From assembly GCA_029339195.1 (NCBI GenBank), contig JAPTJF010000001.1:124001-188000 (forward strand): DNA of 64,000 bases. Direction: 5' to 3'. Both the position numbers and the translations under genes were made by a program. The stretch comes from Micractinium sp. NFX-FRZ. Its lineage: Eukaryota; Chlorophyta; Trebouxiophyceae; Chlorellales; Chlorellaceae. The notes beneath the pieces are model-generated. The model did not search any database and was not told the origin of the DNA. It saw nothing but the letters and a program-made list of their open reading frames with translations. Shown here piece by piece: positions 45,246-55,559 of the stretch (its first letter is position 1; each line of letters begins with the position of its first letter).

Positions 45246-46670
45246 TCAGAAGCCGAAGCAGCCGCAGCTCCTGCCCGTAACGCCACGCTCCCGAGGAGGC
45301 ACCATTGCCTGCTGCCGCTCCAGCCTCCGCTGGCTGTCCTTGAGCTGCGTCAGCAGCTTGCCATTGTCCCGCTGCTGCTCCTGCAGCTGCCGCCGGGTGT
45401 CTTTCAGCTGGGCCAGCAAGCTCTGCTGCTCCTGCAGCTGCTGCGCCTGTAGCTGCTGGGCGGCCTGATGCAGCTGCGCCTCAACCAGCTGCTGAGCGTC
45501 GCCCGCTTGACTCTCCGATTGGAAGCGGCTCAGCGGGGTGACGCGCGCCAGGTTGGGCCTCCCTGCGGGCGCGCCTGCAGAGCAAAGCCGGGGCAGCCAA
45601 GCAGCCACACGGTTCAGTTGCTTGCACACTACAAGTTGAGGTCTTCAAGCCAGGGAGCTCATGGCAGCACTGACAAGCTGCATCCAGGCAAGCTCATACT
45701 GGGGGTGCAGACCAGCGGGCACCCTCATGCGCCCGTTGCTGATTGTACATCGAAGTGGAGCCCCAGCACAGCCCGCCCCAGCTCAGCACGCTGCAACCGC
45801 CAGCACTTGCAGTAAGGCAGCAGGTGCCAAGGCGTGAGCACCACAGCACAACACGGCACAGCACAACACGACACGGCCAGCACGGCGCAGCGCAGCACAG
45901 CACAGCGCAGCGCAGCACACAGCCACCTGCAGAGCGTGCGGTGATCAGCAGGTCCTCGGGTGCCAAGCTGTGCACCTCGCGCAGCAGCGCACCCATGATG
46001 TCCTGCAGGCACAGCAGGCACAGCAGGCACATTGTTAGCGCTGGCCAGCAAGGCCAGAAGCACACCGTGGTGGCATGGCAGGTAGCACGCAGTGCCCAGG
46101 TTTCAGCAGCATCAGCAGCAGTGTCACCCGCTAAAAAAACCTGTTGGCCAGGCAGGCCCACCTGTGACTGCAGGAGCGCCGAGCCCCGCTGGGCACGCAA
46201 GTGCTGCCCGCCGCTGGGCCGAGCGCTGCCGGGCTGCTGGTTTGGAGCCGCAGCCGCATCAGGCCGCAGCTTGCCGGCCAATGAAGGCACGGGCATTGCC
46301 CCCGGCTGGTGTGCCTGCATGCTGCGGTGCCCACTGCCAGCCTCCCCAGCAGTAGTAGCAGCAGCAGCAGCAGCGGTGTGAGGCACCGCCAACTGCCAGT
46401 CCGGCTGGTCCCCCGCTCCGCCAGACTTCCCGGGCACCAGCGGTGCAGCTTTGGAGCCAAGTGTTGCCGACTTGTGTGCCTGCGTGCAAATGAAGACAGA
46501 GGCGAGTGGGGCATGAGTCAAATGCGGCACCAGCCAAGCAGGCAGCGCTGCGGGGAGAGGAACGCCCACCAGCCGGGCGCTCTCGGCAAGGTCCACCCGA
46601 TGGCGGCTGGTCTCACCTGCGGCTGCGGCGGCTGCAGCGACTGCTGTTCGGCCCAGGTGGTGACACCCAT
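45246..46670 (-). CDS. Gln-rich coiled-coil protein of unknown function
   Basis: Four phase-consistent exons: 46670-46617, 46479-46162, 46002-45927, 45574-45246; 258 residues, starting MGVTTWAEQQSLQPPQPQ. Middle part is low-complexity Ala/Gly/Pro. Exon 3 encodes IMGALLREVHSLAPEDLLIT. Exon 4 encodes a strong coiled coil of about 70 residues, with LQEQQSLLAQLKDTRRQLQE repeated as LKDSQRRLE, then a Cys-containing end CGCFGF. No recognised domain. The ATG is the first in frame after an in-frame stop upstream. It diverges from the CYP710 gene across 517 bp. Start and exon 2 are the weaker parts of the model. Confidence 0.6.
45838..45921. repeat. Degenerate CACAG/CACGG pentamer repeat
   Basis: About 84 bp of near-pentameric GCACA/ACACG units in intron 3 of the coiled-coil gene, just inside the donor. 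Confidence 0.8.
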
Positions 46671-47187
46671 CGTGCTAAAGCCGGCTAAGCTGCAGGAGGG
46701 CAAGGGTGCCAATCTGTGCGGTTGGCATTGTCAGCATCAAAAGGTTTCAACACTCCCACAACGAACTGCACGAGCTGTCGATACATTTCAGACAGCAACG
46801 TAGGTGCGGGCGAGACATGGCGATTGCGCGAGCAGTTGGGCGCTGGGGACGCCCACCTTCCTGGGGCTTTACAAAGGCTCCTGAAAATATGCCTGTGCTG
46901 ATATGACGGTCTGCAGACCCGGCGGAATGGAAGCAGCCCCGAGCAGAACTTTTCGCGCGCTCGGGCATGGGCACGTGGCCTCGCAACGCGCGCAACCATC
47001 AAAAAATCCTCAACCCACCTGTGCTCGGGGCTGCGATCGCCATTGCTCTATCCACCCTACGCCCAGAGCAGCGGCAGATCTCCAAACGCCTCCCCACCAG
47101 TGACAGACAGTGCAGCTCCCACGTCTGCGCTTACCCCAGCACCATCCCAGCATAGGAGCGTGCTCCCAAGATTTGGGGGCTTTCAAT
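46671..47187. promoter_or_regulatory. Divergent promoter region, coiled-coil / CYP710
   Basis: 517 bp between start codons facing away from each other. An ATG-led frame at about 46700-46790 (-) runs into a stop and offers no in-phase donor, so it is treated as 5' UTR. Confidence 0.45.
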
Positions 47188-50100
47188 ATGGCGGCCCTGA
47201 ACGAGACCACCGCTGATGCGCTGGTGAGCTCCTTGCGACCCTTGCCCGGCACCCCGCCCTGCTCAGCGGGTCCCAGGGACATGGCATGCTCTGCACCAAG
47301 ATCTGCGCCCGCCTGGTGCCGCCCAGGAAGCAGTGCAAAAATTGTGCCAGCGCGGTTTGGACACCGCACCAAAACACTGGCCCTGTTTGCGCCGCAGTCA
47401 GGGGACAGCAAGAGATTTCAAGGTTTTGATGTTTCCCCGCCGATGGCACCAAGGCTGAAACCTTGCCGCCGCCGCCGCCGCCGCCGCCACTGCAGGGCAA
47501 CAGCACTGTCGCCGCCACAACGGGCGTGCCGCTGCTCGACTCTCTGGTCAGCCTGGGCTCAGGCGCAGGCGTGAGCGCCGGCTCTCTGTTGCTCTACGCC
47601 AGCGCTGCGACCGGGGCCTATGCTCTGTATGAGCAGCTGCGCTTCCGCCTGGCCAGGTGGGTGCTTCCGGGCAGCGGGGCCTGATGGCAGGCTGAGCGGG
47701 CTGCTGTGCTCACAGCGCTCAAACATACTAGAGCGCAGCAGCAGCAGCTGCCGCTGCCAGCTGCACCATGCTGTGTGCGGGCATGCAGGGCTGGAAGCAG
47801 CAGCAGCAGCAGCACCACCACCACCAGTGCTTCCCTCGTAGCCGGCTCTGGGATCACGTAAAGGCGGTTGCTGCCGTGGCGTGGCACCGGCCCCTGTGCA
47901 GTCCAAAGCCAACCGGGCGTCACACTCAGCTGCCCACTGCCTCGTGGGTGCAGCCGTCGACACCATGCTCTCATCTGCTGAGCTGGCCCCCACACGCCCT
48001 GGTTGCTGCAGGCGGCGGAAGGACGGCAAGCTGGTGCCGGGGCCGGACCGGGTGACCCCCTTCCTGGGAGGCCTTGTGGAGATGGTGAGGCAGCCTGACC
48101 TAAGCTTGCCTACCTGCCTTGCTGGCTGCCTGGCTGTGCCGTCTTGGCTGCCATGTCATGGGCGTGCGCTTGACACAGCGGTGCCGTCCCCCTGTGCTCT
48201 GCTCCGCACACGCATTCCCACCAGCTTGCCCGCACGTCTCCCGACTTGCACCCCACGCGCACACTCATGCCAACCTCCCCACTCCAACTTTCCTCCTCCA
48301 CTCTCACCGCGCCGATCATGGACCCCAACTCCTTCTGGCAGTGCCAGCCCGCTGCCCCACCTTCCCATGCACAGGCCTGCCCCCTTTGCCGCCCCCAAAC
48401 CTTCCTCTCTATGTCTCCAGCAGGTGATGGACCCCGACTCCTTCTGGGAGTGCCCGCCACCTCCCGCGCACACTTGTGTGCCACCCACGTCTCCTCTGCA
48501 AAATTAAACCCTGCCTTTCCACCTCATGTACGCAGGTGATGGACCCGTACTCGTTCTGGGAGCGCCAGAAGGACAACGCCAACGTCACCGCCCCCGGCTA
48601 CTCCTACAACTCGCTCTTTGGCAAGATGATCCTCACCGTCACCGACGCAGGTGCGCAGGTGGCTGAGTGTGTGTGTGCATGAGGTGTGTGGTGGGTGGGT
48701 TGCTGTGTTTGCCTGCTCGATGACGGGCTGGGTGGCTGGCGGGCTGGCTCCCGAGACCGACAACTGACCCTGTCCTCTCGTGCCCTCTGAACACTTGCCT
48801 CCCTGCCACCCTCTCTCTCCATTCCGCAGACAGCCGCCTCTCCCGAACTTTCTACATGCTGCCGTGCATATCGCTTCCCCTGTTTGTCAACTCTGCGCAG
48901 ACAATGTGCCGCAAGCTGATGGCCGATAACACCCCTTCTCTCACATGATTCCAACACAGCACTCTCCCCTGCTTGTCAACACTCTTCTGCAGACAAGTGC
49001 CGCGAGCTGATGGCGGTCAACGACCCCTCCCGCATGCTCATGGTGCTCCACCCCTCCGCCAAGCCCATCCTGGGCCACGACAGCATGGCCTTCGCGCACG
49101 GCGCCGAGCACAAGGCCATCCGCAAGTCCTTCCTGTCGCTCTTCACGCGCAAGGCGCTGTCCACATACACAGCGCTGCAGGTGCGGGGTGCGGCACAGCA
49201 CCCTTGCCTCTCGCTGCCGCCCGAAGTGGCGCCAATTTCTCCAACAAGGCGTGGGCCGCTGCCGTCACACAGATGTTAACAAACCGTTGTTGTTTGCGCG
49301 TGTGTTGTGCTGCCTGTGTGGGGTGTGTGGGGGAAAGGAGGATGTACATCCCAACTTATTCGCATGACATCCAACACGTGGGTGCCCGCTGCCCTCCCCC
49401 CTTTCATTGGTGACAGGATGACATCATCCGCACCCACCTGGCCCGCTGGCTGGAGATGACCGCCGGCTTCCGAGAGATCCGGGACAACGTCAGGTGCTGC
49501 CTGGGGGGTGTCATATGAGGTTCTTGTGCTCACTTGCAGGACAACGTCAGGTGCGGCCTGGGGTGTGTCACATGAGAATCTTGTGCTCATTGTCAGGACA
49601 ACGTCAGGGGCGGCCTGGGGGGTGTGAGGTTCTTGTGCTCACTTGCAGGACAACGTTGGGTGCTGCCTGGGATGTGTCATACGAGAATCTGTTCTTGTGC
49701 CCAGTTTAGGTCCATTCACTCAGCGCAGGAGCGGTGAGGCGGGCGGGGGCGGTGAGGAGGCGGGCTGGGCAGGCAGACGTTGGTGTACTGTGTTTGGTGA
49801 CTCTTGTGCTTACTTTCAGGGACGCGGCTGCGGCAATGCACTGATCCGCTCCTTGGTGTGTCGCCCCCGCTGCTTCCAACCAGGCCACACTGCCACTGAA
49901 CAGCGTGGGGCACACGTGTGCGGCAGCATTGCAACTCAATCTGCACACATGTGCCGTGCAGTGCGGCCCGGGAGCAGGGCACACTCGTAGCAGCGCAGCA
50001 TTTGCACCTCACTCATTCATCCCGTATGCCTCCCTGTGTTGCCACGCGCAGGGATTTGAACCAGAACACCAGCCAGGACGTGTTTGTGGGGCCCTACCTG

Positions 50101-53100
50101 GACGGCCCGGGGGTGCGCGAGAAGTTCTCTGCCGCCTACTATGCCATGACCGACGGCTTCCTGGTGAGCCAGTTCTGCATGGGAGCGAGTGGGAAGGTAA
50201 CGGGAGAGAGGCTGAGGAGTGAGAAGAGGTGGCGCTGTGGGACTCTCGGCCCCAACTGTACACGTCTCCTGGTGACGAGGCCTGCCTCCCGCTGTACTTT
50301 CTAGTGTCCAGTGCACCTCTTTCTGGGCGGGGAAGGGGAGGGGTCCACGGTGCTTTTTAGTGTGAAACGACCGCTGTAGTTTTGGTGAGGAGCCACCCGG
50401 TGCGTTGCTAGGTGGGCAGGATGAGGGGAAGAGGGAGGAGGGCATCCAGGCGCTGCCCTGCCGGACAGTGCCGGTTGCCCACGCCAGCGTGGCCCCTATG
50501 GCTTGGTCACCACGCCAGCCAGATCCCACGAGCCAGTTCTCTGCCCTCGCCCCTCCTGTCAGTTTGATTCCTCTGGTGTGTCCGTCTGCCCTCCCTGCCC
50601 CGCCGCCTGCAGCAAGCCCTTCCCCGTCTGCCTGCCCAGCCAGCCTCCTCACCGCCCCCGCCTGCCTCACCCCTCCTGTGCCTTGCATATGTTTGCCGCC
50701 ACTCTGTCCCCGCAGGCCTTCCCCATCTGCCTGCCGGGCACGACGGTGTGGCGGGCGCGCAAGGGGCGCATCTACATCCACAAGGTGCTGAAGGAGGCGG
50801 CCAGCCGGGCGCGGGAGTACATTAAGGTAAGCCTGGCTACAGCTAGCTGCATGAGTATGACTTTAAGCTTTAGCAGTACTACTGCACCCCCGAAAGAGAG
50901 CTGTGGGGCGTCCGTGAAGGTAAGCTTGCCTGCTTGCTATGTGTGAGTGATTGCACCCCTGGAGCAGTGGTGGGGTGGGCGTGTGCATGACAGTGAACCT
51001 GCTGTCTGTGCACGGCAGCGAAGAGCGTTGGTGCCTCGTGCACTTCTGGGCCTTCAGCATGGATTCCACATGTGATCAATGGTGGAGCTGTCTCACGTTT
51101 GTGATGCACAGAATGGCAGCGCGCCTGGGTGCATCGTGCACTTCTGGGCTGGAAGTGTGGATGATTAGCAATGTTGGAACTGTCTCATGTATGTGTTTTG
51201 CAGAATGGCGGCGAGCCTCGGTGCCTCATGGACTTCTGGGCCCAGCGGTGCCTCGAGGAGATTGCAGAGGCAGAGGCGGAGGGGCTGGTGAGCCTGCACT
51301 GGGCAGGGGCACCGTGCCTTTGTGCAGCGCCCGCGTTCCGCTGCATCTGCCTTGTGGCTGGCAGGCCGCAGGCGCCCCCCTGCAGCTGCCCCCAGCCACA
51401 CCGCACTGACCGCAAGGTGGGGCACGCCATGCCCCTCCCGTTTCCTCTGCACCGACTCCCTGCCCTCTCCCCTCCACTCCCCTTCCTGTCCTACCCGCCT
51501 GCAGCCGCCCCCCAGCCACACCACAGAGCACAAGATGGGGGACGCCATGATCCTGTTCCTGTTTGCCTCCCAGGACGCCTCCACCGCCTCCCTCGTGTGG
51601 TCCCTCACCCTCATGGCGGACCACCCAGACGTGCTGGCAAAGGTGGGCTTGCCAGCACAGCCTGGGTTGTCACGACAAGCAGGGCGGCGAGGTTCTGCCG
51701 AGTTCAGGGTGTGGCTGGCAGTGCTTGCGGCCCGCTTGGGACGGCCCTTGCCTGAACCGTCCCTCCCACCTAGCCCTCGTGGGGTGCCCCTCCATGGGCA
51801 CCCATCCCTCATGCCTAGGTGCTCTGCCTGCCTCCCGCCCTCCTGCAGGTTCGTGAGGAGCAGCAGCGGCTGCGGCCCGACCCCAAGGCCAAGATCTCGG
51901 GGGAGGTGCTGGCTGAGATGCAGTACACCCGCCAGGTGAGCACGCGTACTGCCTGTCGGGGCGGTGTGTTGCCATGTATGCGCCCATGGTGCAACCGCCC
52001 GGGACGCCACGTCAGCCCGAGGTGAAGGGGGTAGGTGCTGGGGGGGTGCAGTGCACCCGCCAGGTTGGCCACGCTGTGCTTGGTTGCCCTGGGAGTGTTC
52101 TGCAAATTGCGGGCACCTCCACAGGCAGGTGGCCCACGCCACTGCGTGTTCATCCTCGACCTGCCTGACTGCTCCACCCGCTCTGCGTGCCGCTGAGCTT
52201 CCAAAGGGGGACCCTGGGCCTGCCCTCCTGCCGCCTTCCTGCCACCTTCCTGCCTCCACATCACACCTCCCTTCTGCCCCTCAACCACTGCCCCGGGGTG
52301 GCACGAGCCCTGCCCCCCTACCAACACGTGTGTCTCAACCCGTGCTGCTGCCCTGCAGGTCGTGAAGGAGCTGCTGCGCTACCGTGCGCCCGCGCCCATG
52401 GTGCCCCAGGTTTGTGTGAGGGGCTGGCACAGCTATGTGGCGGCAGCGTGACGCTGCACCTGCGTTACAGATGCCTGGAACGGTGGGGGGGGTGGCATGC
52501 ATGCTGCAGGCCGGCAGGCGGGAGCTGGAGCAGCAGCACTGCCGCTGTGGCCCCTGCACTGGCGCACCCCCTGCTGGTCCTGCCCTGTCCCCACTAACGA
52601 CCCCGTTGTACTGCCTGTTGCATCGCTGCCCGCCAACCATCACTGCCTGGCAGCCCTGCTGTACCGCCTGCTCACTGTACTGCTGCCGTGCCACTGTACC
52701 GCTGCACTGCTGTACTGCAGATGGCGTACGACACCTACCCCCTGACCGAGGACTACTCCATCCCCAAGGGAACCCTCGTCTTCCCATCCATCAACGCAGC
52801 AAACATGCAGGTGCGTGCACACGCCTAGCCTCCAGAGTGTGGTCTTCACGACACTGCACGGAGAGGCATGCACAGCCGAACTTCCTCTTTGAGCTGAGGC
52901 CTCCAGCGTAGCCTAGCCTAGTGTGGTCTTCACAACATTCCTCCGGGAGGCATGCACAGCCCACATGCCTGCATGTGTGGGGTGCCTGCATCTGGGGCTA
53001 GCGCCTGTGCTGGCAGTAACCCTGCCATCTGACCTGCCCAAGCCAGCCAAGCTGCCTGCCTGCCTGCCTGCCACCCTTCTGCATGCACCCCAGGCTGACT

Positions 53101-54159
53101 GGGTGACATTGCAGCTAGCATTGCTCAAACATCAGCATTGTGCATGCAACAGGCGTGTGCTGTTATTGCTGTTAGTGCCCCCGCAGCGCTCCCCCAGCGC
53201 CGTTGCTCAGTCGTCACGCGTGCATGTGTGTGTGTGTGTGCCATGTGTTGTGCCTCCCCCTCCCGCAGGGCTTCCCCAACGCAGAGGCCTTTGACCCCGA
53301 CCGCATGGGCCCCGTGCGCAAGGAGGACATCCACCACTCCAAGAACTTCCTCACGTTCGGATACGGCCCCCACTACTGCGTGGGTGAGCGGGGCAGCCCG
53401 GAGGCCGGCTGGCACGCGAGGGGGGAGGGCGTGGTGGGCGCAGCGTGCCCCCACGCTGCTCAATTCATACTGCCCCAAAAGTGCTGCTGTGGGAACCCAC
53501 TCGTGCCCCCCTGTGCCACCTCTGAGCATGCCCTCTCCCCTCCAGGCAAGAAGTACCGCTGGTGCGCTCCCTCACTGCACCACCTCTGAGCGTGCCCTCC
53601 CCCCTCCTTGCTCCCCCCCCTTCCAGGCAAGGAGTACGCCATCAACCAGCTGGTGCTCTTCCTCTCCATCGTGTCCCTGGAGTGCGAGTGGGACCGCCAG
53701 CGCACGCCCAACTCGGGTGCGTGGGCAGGGGCCCGCCCTGATGGGCCGGCAAGGGGAGCACAGCTGGGTTTTGTGGCGTGGCATTGCCGTCTTAACAGCC
53801 GGCAGCAATGGGGTCCGCACGGGCTGGTCAGCCACCCGGCAAGGGAAGCACCGCTGTGTGTGTGTCATGCAGTCACACCAGTCCTGCCATGCAGTCACAA
53901 CAGCCGGCAGGACTGGTGTGACCTTCGGAGGATGTGTGACCTCTTTGAGTGCATCTTACCCTGCTGCCCTCATGCTGCCTGAACCATGCCCGCCCACTCC
54001 ACGTCCCCACCTCCTGCCCCTCCTGATGCCCCCCTCGTATGAACGCATGCACTCCCTCCCCCTTTTCCCCTCCTCCCCCTGCCTGCAGACCTGTGGAAGT
54101 ACCTGCCCACCATCTTCCCACACGACTCCCTCATCTCCCTGCGCCCCCGCGCCCAGTGA
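47188..54159 (+). CDS. Cytochrome P450 CYP710 family, sterol C-22 desaturase
   Basis: CYP710 enzymes introduce the C-22 double bond in the sterol side chain (ergosterol, stigmasterol) at the ER. Sixteen phase-consistent exons: 47188-47223, 47496-47656, 48012-48084, 48536-48650, 48993-49180, 49417-49493, 50052-50163, 50716-50826, 51204-51287, 51505-51642, 51849-51935, 52359-52409, 52721-52810, 53269-53383, 53627-53716, 54089-54159; 532 residues. An N-terminal membrane segment (GSLLLYASAATGAYALY) precedes LVPGPDRVTPFLGG. CYP710 traits: FLSLFTRKALSTYTALQ, NTSQDVFVGPYLD, PICLPGT, PRCLMDFWAQ, I-helix LFLFASQDASTASLVW, VREEQQRLRP, ExxR in KELLRYRAPAPMVP, YPLTEDYSIPKGTLVFPSI, FDPDRMGPVRKED, haem loop FGYGPHYCVG (Cys about residue 478), EYAINQLVLFLSIVSLEC. 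The domain is intact. Its introns are unusually rich in exon-end copies. Confidence 0.94.
48314..48565 (+). repeat. Two echoes of CYP710 exon 4 acceptor end
   Basis: GTGATGGACCCGTACTCGTT, CTGGGAG (true exon start 48536) is preceded by ATCATGGACCCCAACTCCTT, CTGGCAG (about 48316) and CAGGTGATGGACCCCGACTC, CTTCTGGGAG (48421). The second copy retains a CAG acceptor and the exon reading frame for eight codons. Confidence 0.9.
48875..49026 (+). repeat. Echo of CYP710 exon 5 acceptor end
   Basis: CCCCTGTTTGTCAACTCTGC, GCAGACAATGTGCCGCAAGC, TGATGGCCG (from 48878) copies the true junction CCCCTGCTTGTCAACACTCT, TCTGCAG|ACAAGTGCCGC, GAGCTGATGGCGG (exon at 48993), about 92 bp apart. Confidence 0.9.
49481..49702 (+). 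repeat. Four-copy tandem of CYP710 exon 6 donor end (about 57 bp unit)
   Basis: GGACAACGTCAG|GTGCTGCC (true donor 49494) is followed by three further units beginning GGACAACGTC near 49539, 49596 and 49648, each with GTG...CTTGTGCTCA-type downstream sequence. Several units rebuild both an AG acceptor (CTTGCAG) and a GT donor. Confidence 0.92.
50996..51245 (+). repeat. Three-copy array ending in CYP710 exon 9
   Basis: Copies near 51014 (AGCGAAGAGCGTTGGTGCCT, CGTGCACTTCTGGG), 51110 (CAGAATGGCAGCGCGCCTGG, GTGCATCGTGCACTTCTGGG) and the real exon 51204 (AATGGCGGCGAGCCTCGGTG, CCTCATGGACTTCTGGG). Period about 96 bp; the flank CTGTCTCA(C/T)GT also repeats. Confidence 0.9.
51377..51562 (+). repeat. 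Echo of CYP710 exon 10 acceptor end
   Basis: CCTGCAGCTGCCCCCAGCCA, CACCGCACTGACCGCAAG, GTGGGGCACGCCATG (from 51379) copies CCTGCAG|CCGCCCCCCAGCC, ACACCACAGAGCACAAG, ATGGGGGACGCCATG (exon at 51505). The copy is bounded by CAG and AAG|GTGGGG, so it could splice as a 33-bp micro-exon. Confidence 0.85.
51903..52065 (+). repeat. Echo of CYP710 exon 11 donor end
   Basis: GAGGTGCTGGCTGAGATGCA, GTACACCCGCCAG|GTGAGC (donor 51936) recurs about 127 bp on as TAGGT GCTGGGGGGGTGCA, GTGCACCCGCCAGGTTGGC with a donor-like GT preserved. Confidence 0.7.
52829..52968 (+). repeat. Intronic tandem duplication, CYP710 intron 13
   Basis: AGTGTGGTCTTCACGACACT ... GGAGAGGCATGCACAGCC and AGTGTGGTCTTCACAACATT ... GGGAGGCATGCACAGCC, about 85 bp apart. 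Not obviously derived from an exon. Confidence 0.85.
53510..53640 (+). repeat. Echo of CYP710 exon 15 acceptor end
   Basis: CCACCTCTGAGCATGCCCTC, TCCCCTCCAGGCAAGAAGTA, CCGCTGG (from 53516) copies CCACCTCTGAGCGTGCCCTC ... TTCCAG|GCAAGGAGTACGCC (exon at 53627), about 64-80 bp apart. The copy keeps a CCAG acceptor at the haem-loop junction. Confidence 0.88.
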
Positions 54160-55559
54160 GCTCTGCTGCCGAAAGCGCTGCTGGAAGGGCACGCACAGCA
54201 GCAGGCAGCCGACTGTGCGGCTGTGCCTTCGACGCCGGCGGGGGCAGGCACTGCAGGCAACCAGCGCCGGGAAGGGGGTGATGCGCGGGCTGACCAAGTG
54301 CTTCGCTCCCGCCACGCCCCCGCCCCCGCCGGTCGCTGCCGCACGGCGCACCAGACGCCACCGCAGCTGCACCCCACCTGCACCTCCGCCGGAAGGCCAG
54401 TGCGACCGTAGGACGTCACACAAGGCACGTCACAGCCGGCCCCTGCCCGCCATTGCTACCCGACCGCTGCCCAGCCAGCAGCCAGGCACCCCCCAGCCAG
54501 CAACGGTGCCCACACACCACGCGCCGCTGCTGCAGAACAGAACGAACCGCACCCCTGCACCCTTCCCCTGTCCACTCCATCTCATTGCTAGCACCCCTGT
54601 GCCCGTGCATTGCTAGCCCCCCCCCCCCGCACTGCCTCCCCTCCTTTGCTCCGCCTTCCCTCGCTCTCCGGTGCGCCCTGTCCTGCCGGCAGGGCAAGCC
54701 ATCTGTTCCCCTACACACTTGCCTTCTCCACGCACTCGGCGGCGGCAGGTCGGTCCCCACCTGCCGGCCGCATGGCGCCCTCGCCCCGCCTCCTTAAATG
54801 TGTGTTGTGCGCGCCCCCGTCTGGCCGGCGCAAAGCCTCTGCACTGCCATTGCTTTTGATTGGTTGACTAGTTGCCAAATGGTGCCCACCCTCCCCTTTG
54901 CTACGATGCTGCTGCTCATCTTGCCTTCCCAACGCCTCACGTGCGCCCCTGCTTCATGACCCATGTGTCCTGCTGTGTGCACGTTTCACGTCCCCATTCT
55001 CAGCATCCACGCGTGCTCAAGATACCATGCATTCCACGGTGCAGCCGTGTAAAGCACAGGACGGCGCAGTTTGGGATGGGTGGGGTGAGCAGCCAGACGT
55101 GGTGGGGCAGCACTGCTGGCGGCGGTGGTGCGACCCCAGCCCTCCTTCTCCCCTCTCCTTCCAACAACGCCTCATTGGAAATCGGGTTCTCTTGAACGGC
55201 GGCTTGAACCGTGTACTGCACCTCTGCAGCTCCACAGACAGAAGGGCTCTTGAGCGAGGGGGCACCCTGCAGGGGCGCCTTGTCAAGACCCTCTATCGGA
55301 GCTCGATTCATTGCGCGGAACGCTTGCAATTCGTCATCAGTCACGATATCAAGTGAGCCCCTGCTAGCTTGCTAGCCAGAGTTGCCGCCGGCGGCTAAAA
55401 TTTCCGCTGGCACTGCTGCTGCCTGCCTGTGCAACTGATAATTTCACTTGAAGCTCCCCCGACCAATTGGCACAGCTAACACCGCTGCAAAGTCAAGAAC
55501 GGGACTCCGCCGCCACCGCCGCCACTTGCCGCTGCTGGGTGGACGCGTGTGCTGGGACG
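54160..55559. other. Intergenic, CYP710 to MOCS2A
   Basis: 1.4 kb, tandem orientation. Probably a long C-rich CYP710 3' UTR (TGTAA at 55048) and the MOCS2A promoter. An open frame at 55000-55344 (-) lacks an ATG start and has no recognisable family; not called. Confidence 0.5.
55048..55052 (+). other. Candidate TGTAA poly(A) signal for CYP710
   Basis: TGTAA about 890 bp after the CYP710 stop; the only clear one I noticed in this gap. Confidence 0.3.

Noticed and set aside
46690..46800. Short ATG-led frame (MYRQLVQFVVGVLKPF) upstream of the coiled-coil gene
   Set aside because: Every in-phase donor tried reads into a TAG at the start of the next exon; treated as 5' UTR.
55000..55344. Open frame on the minus strand beginning at a GTG with a helical-looking start
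   Set aside because: The frame opens with GTG, its codon use is less GC3-biased than real genes here, and the second half is Pro-rich antisense of a C-poor tract. No recognised family.
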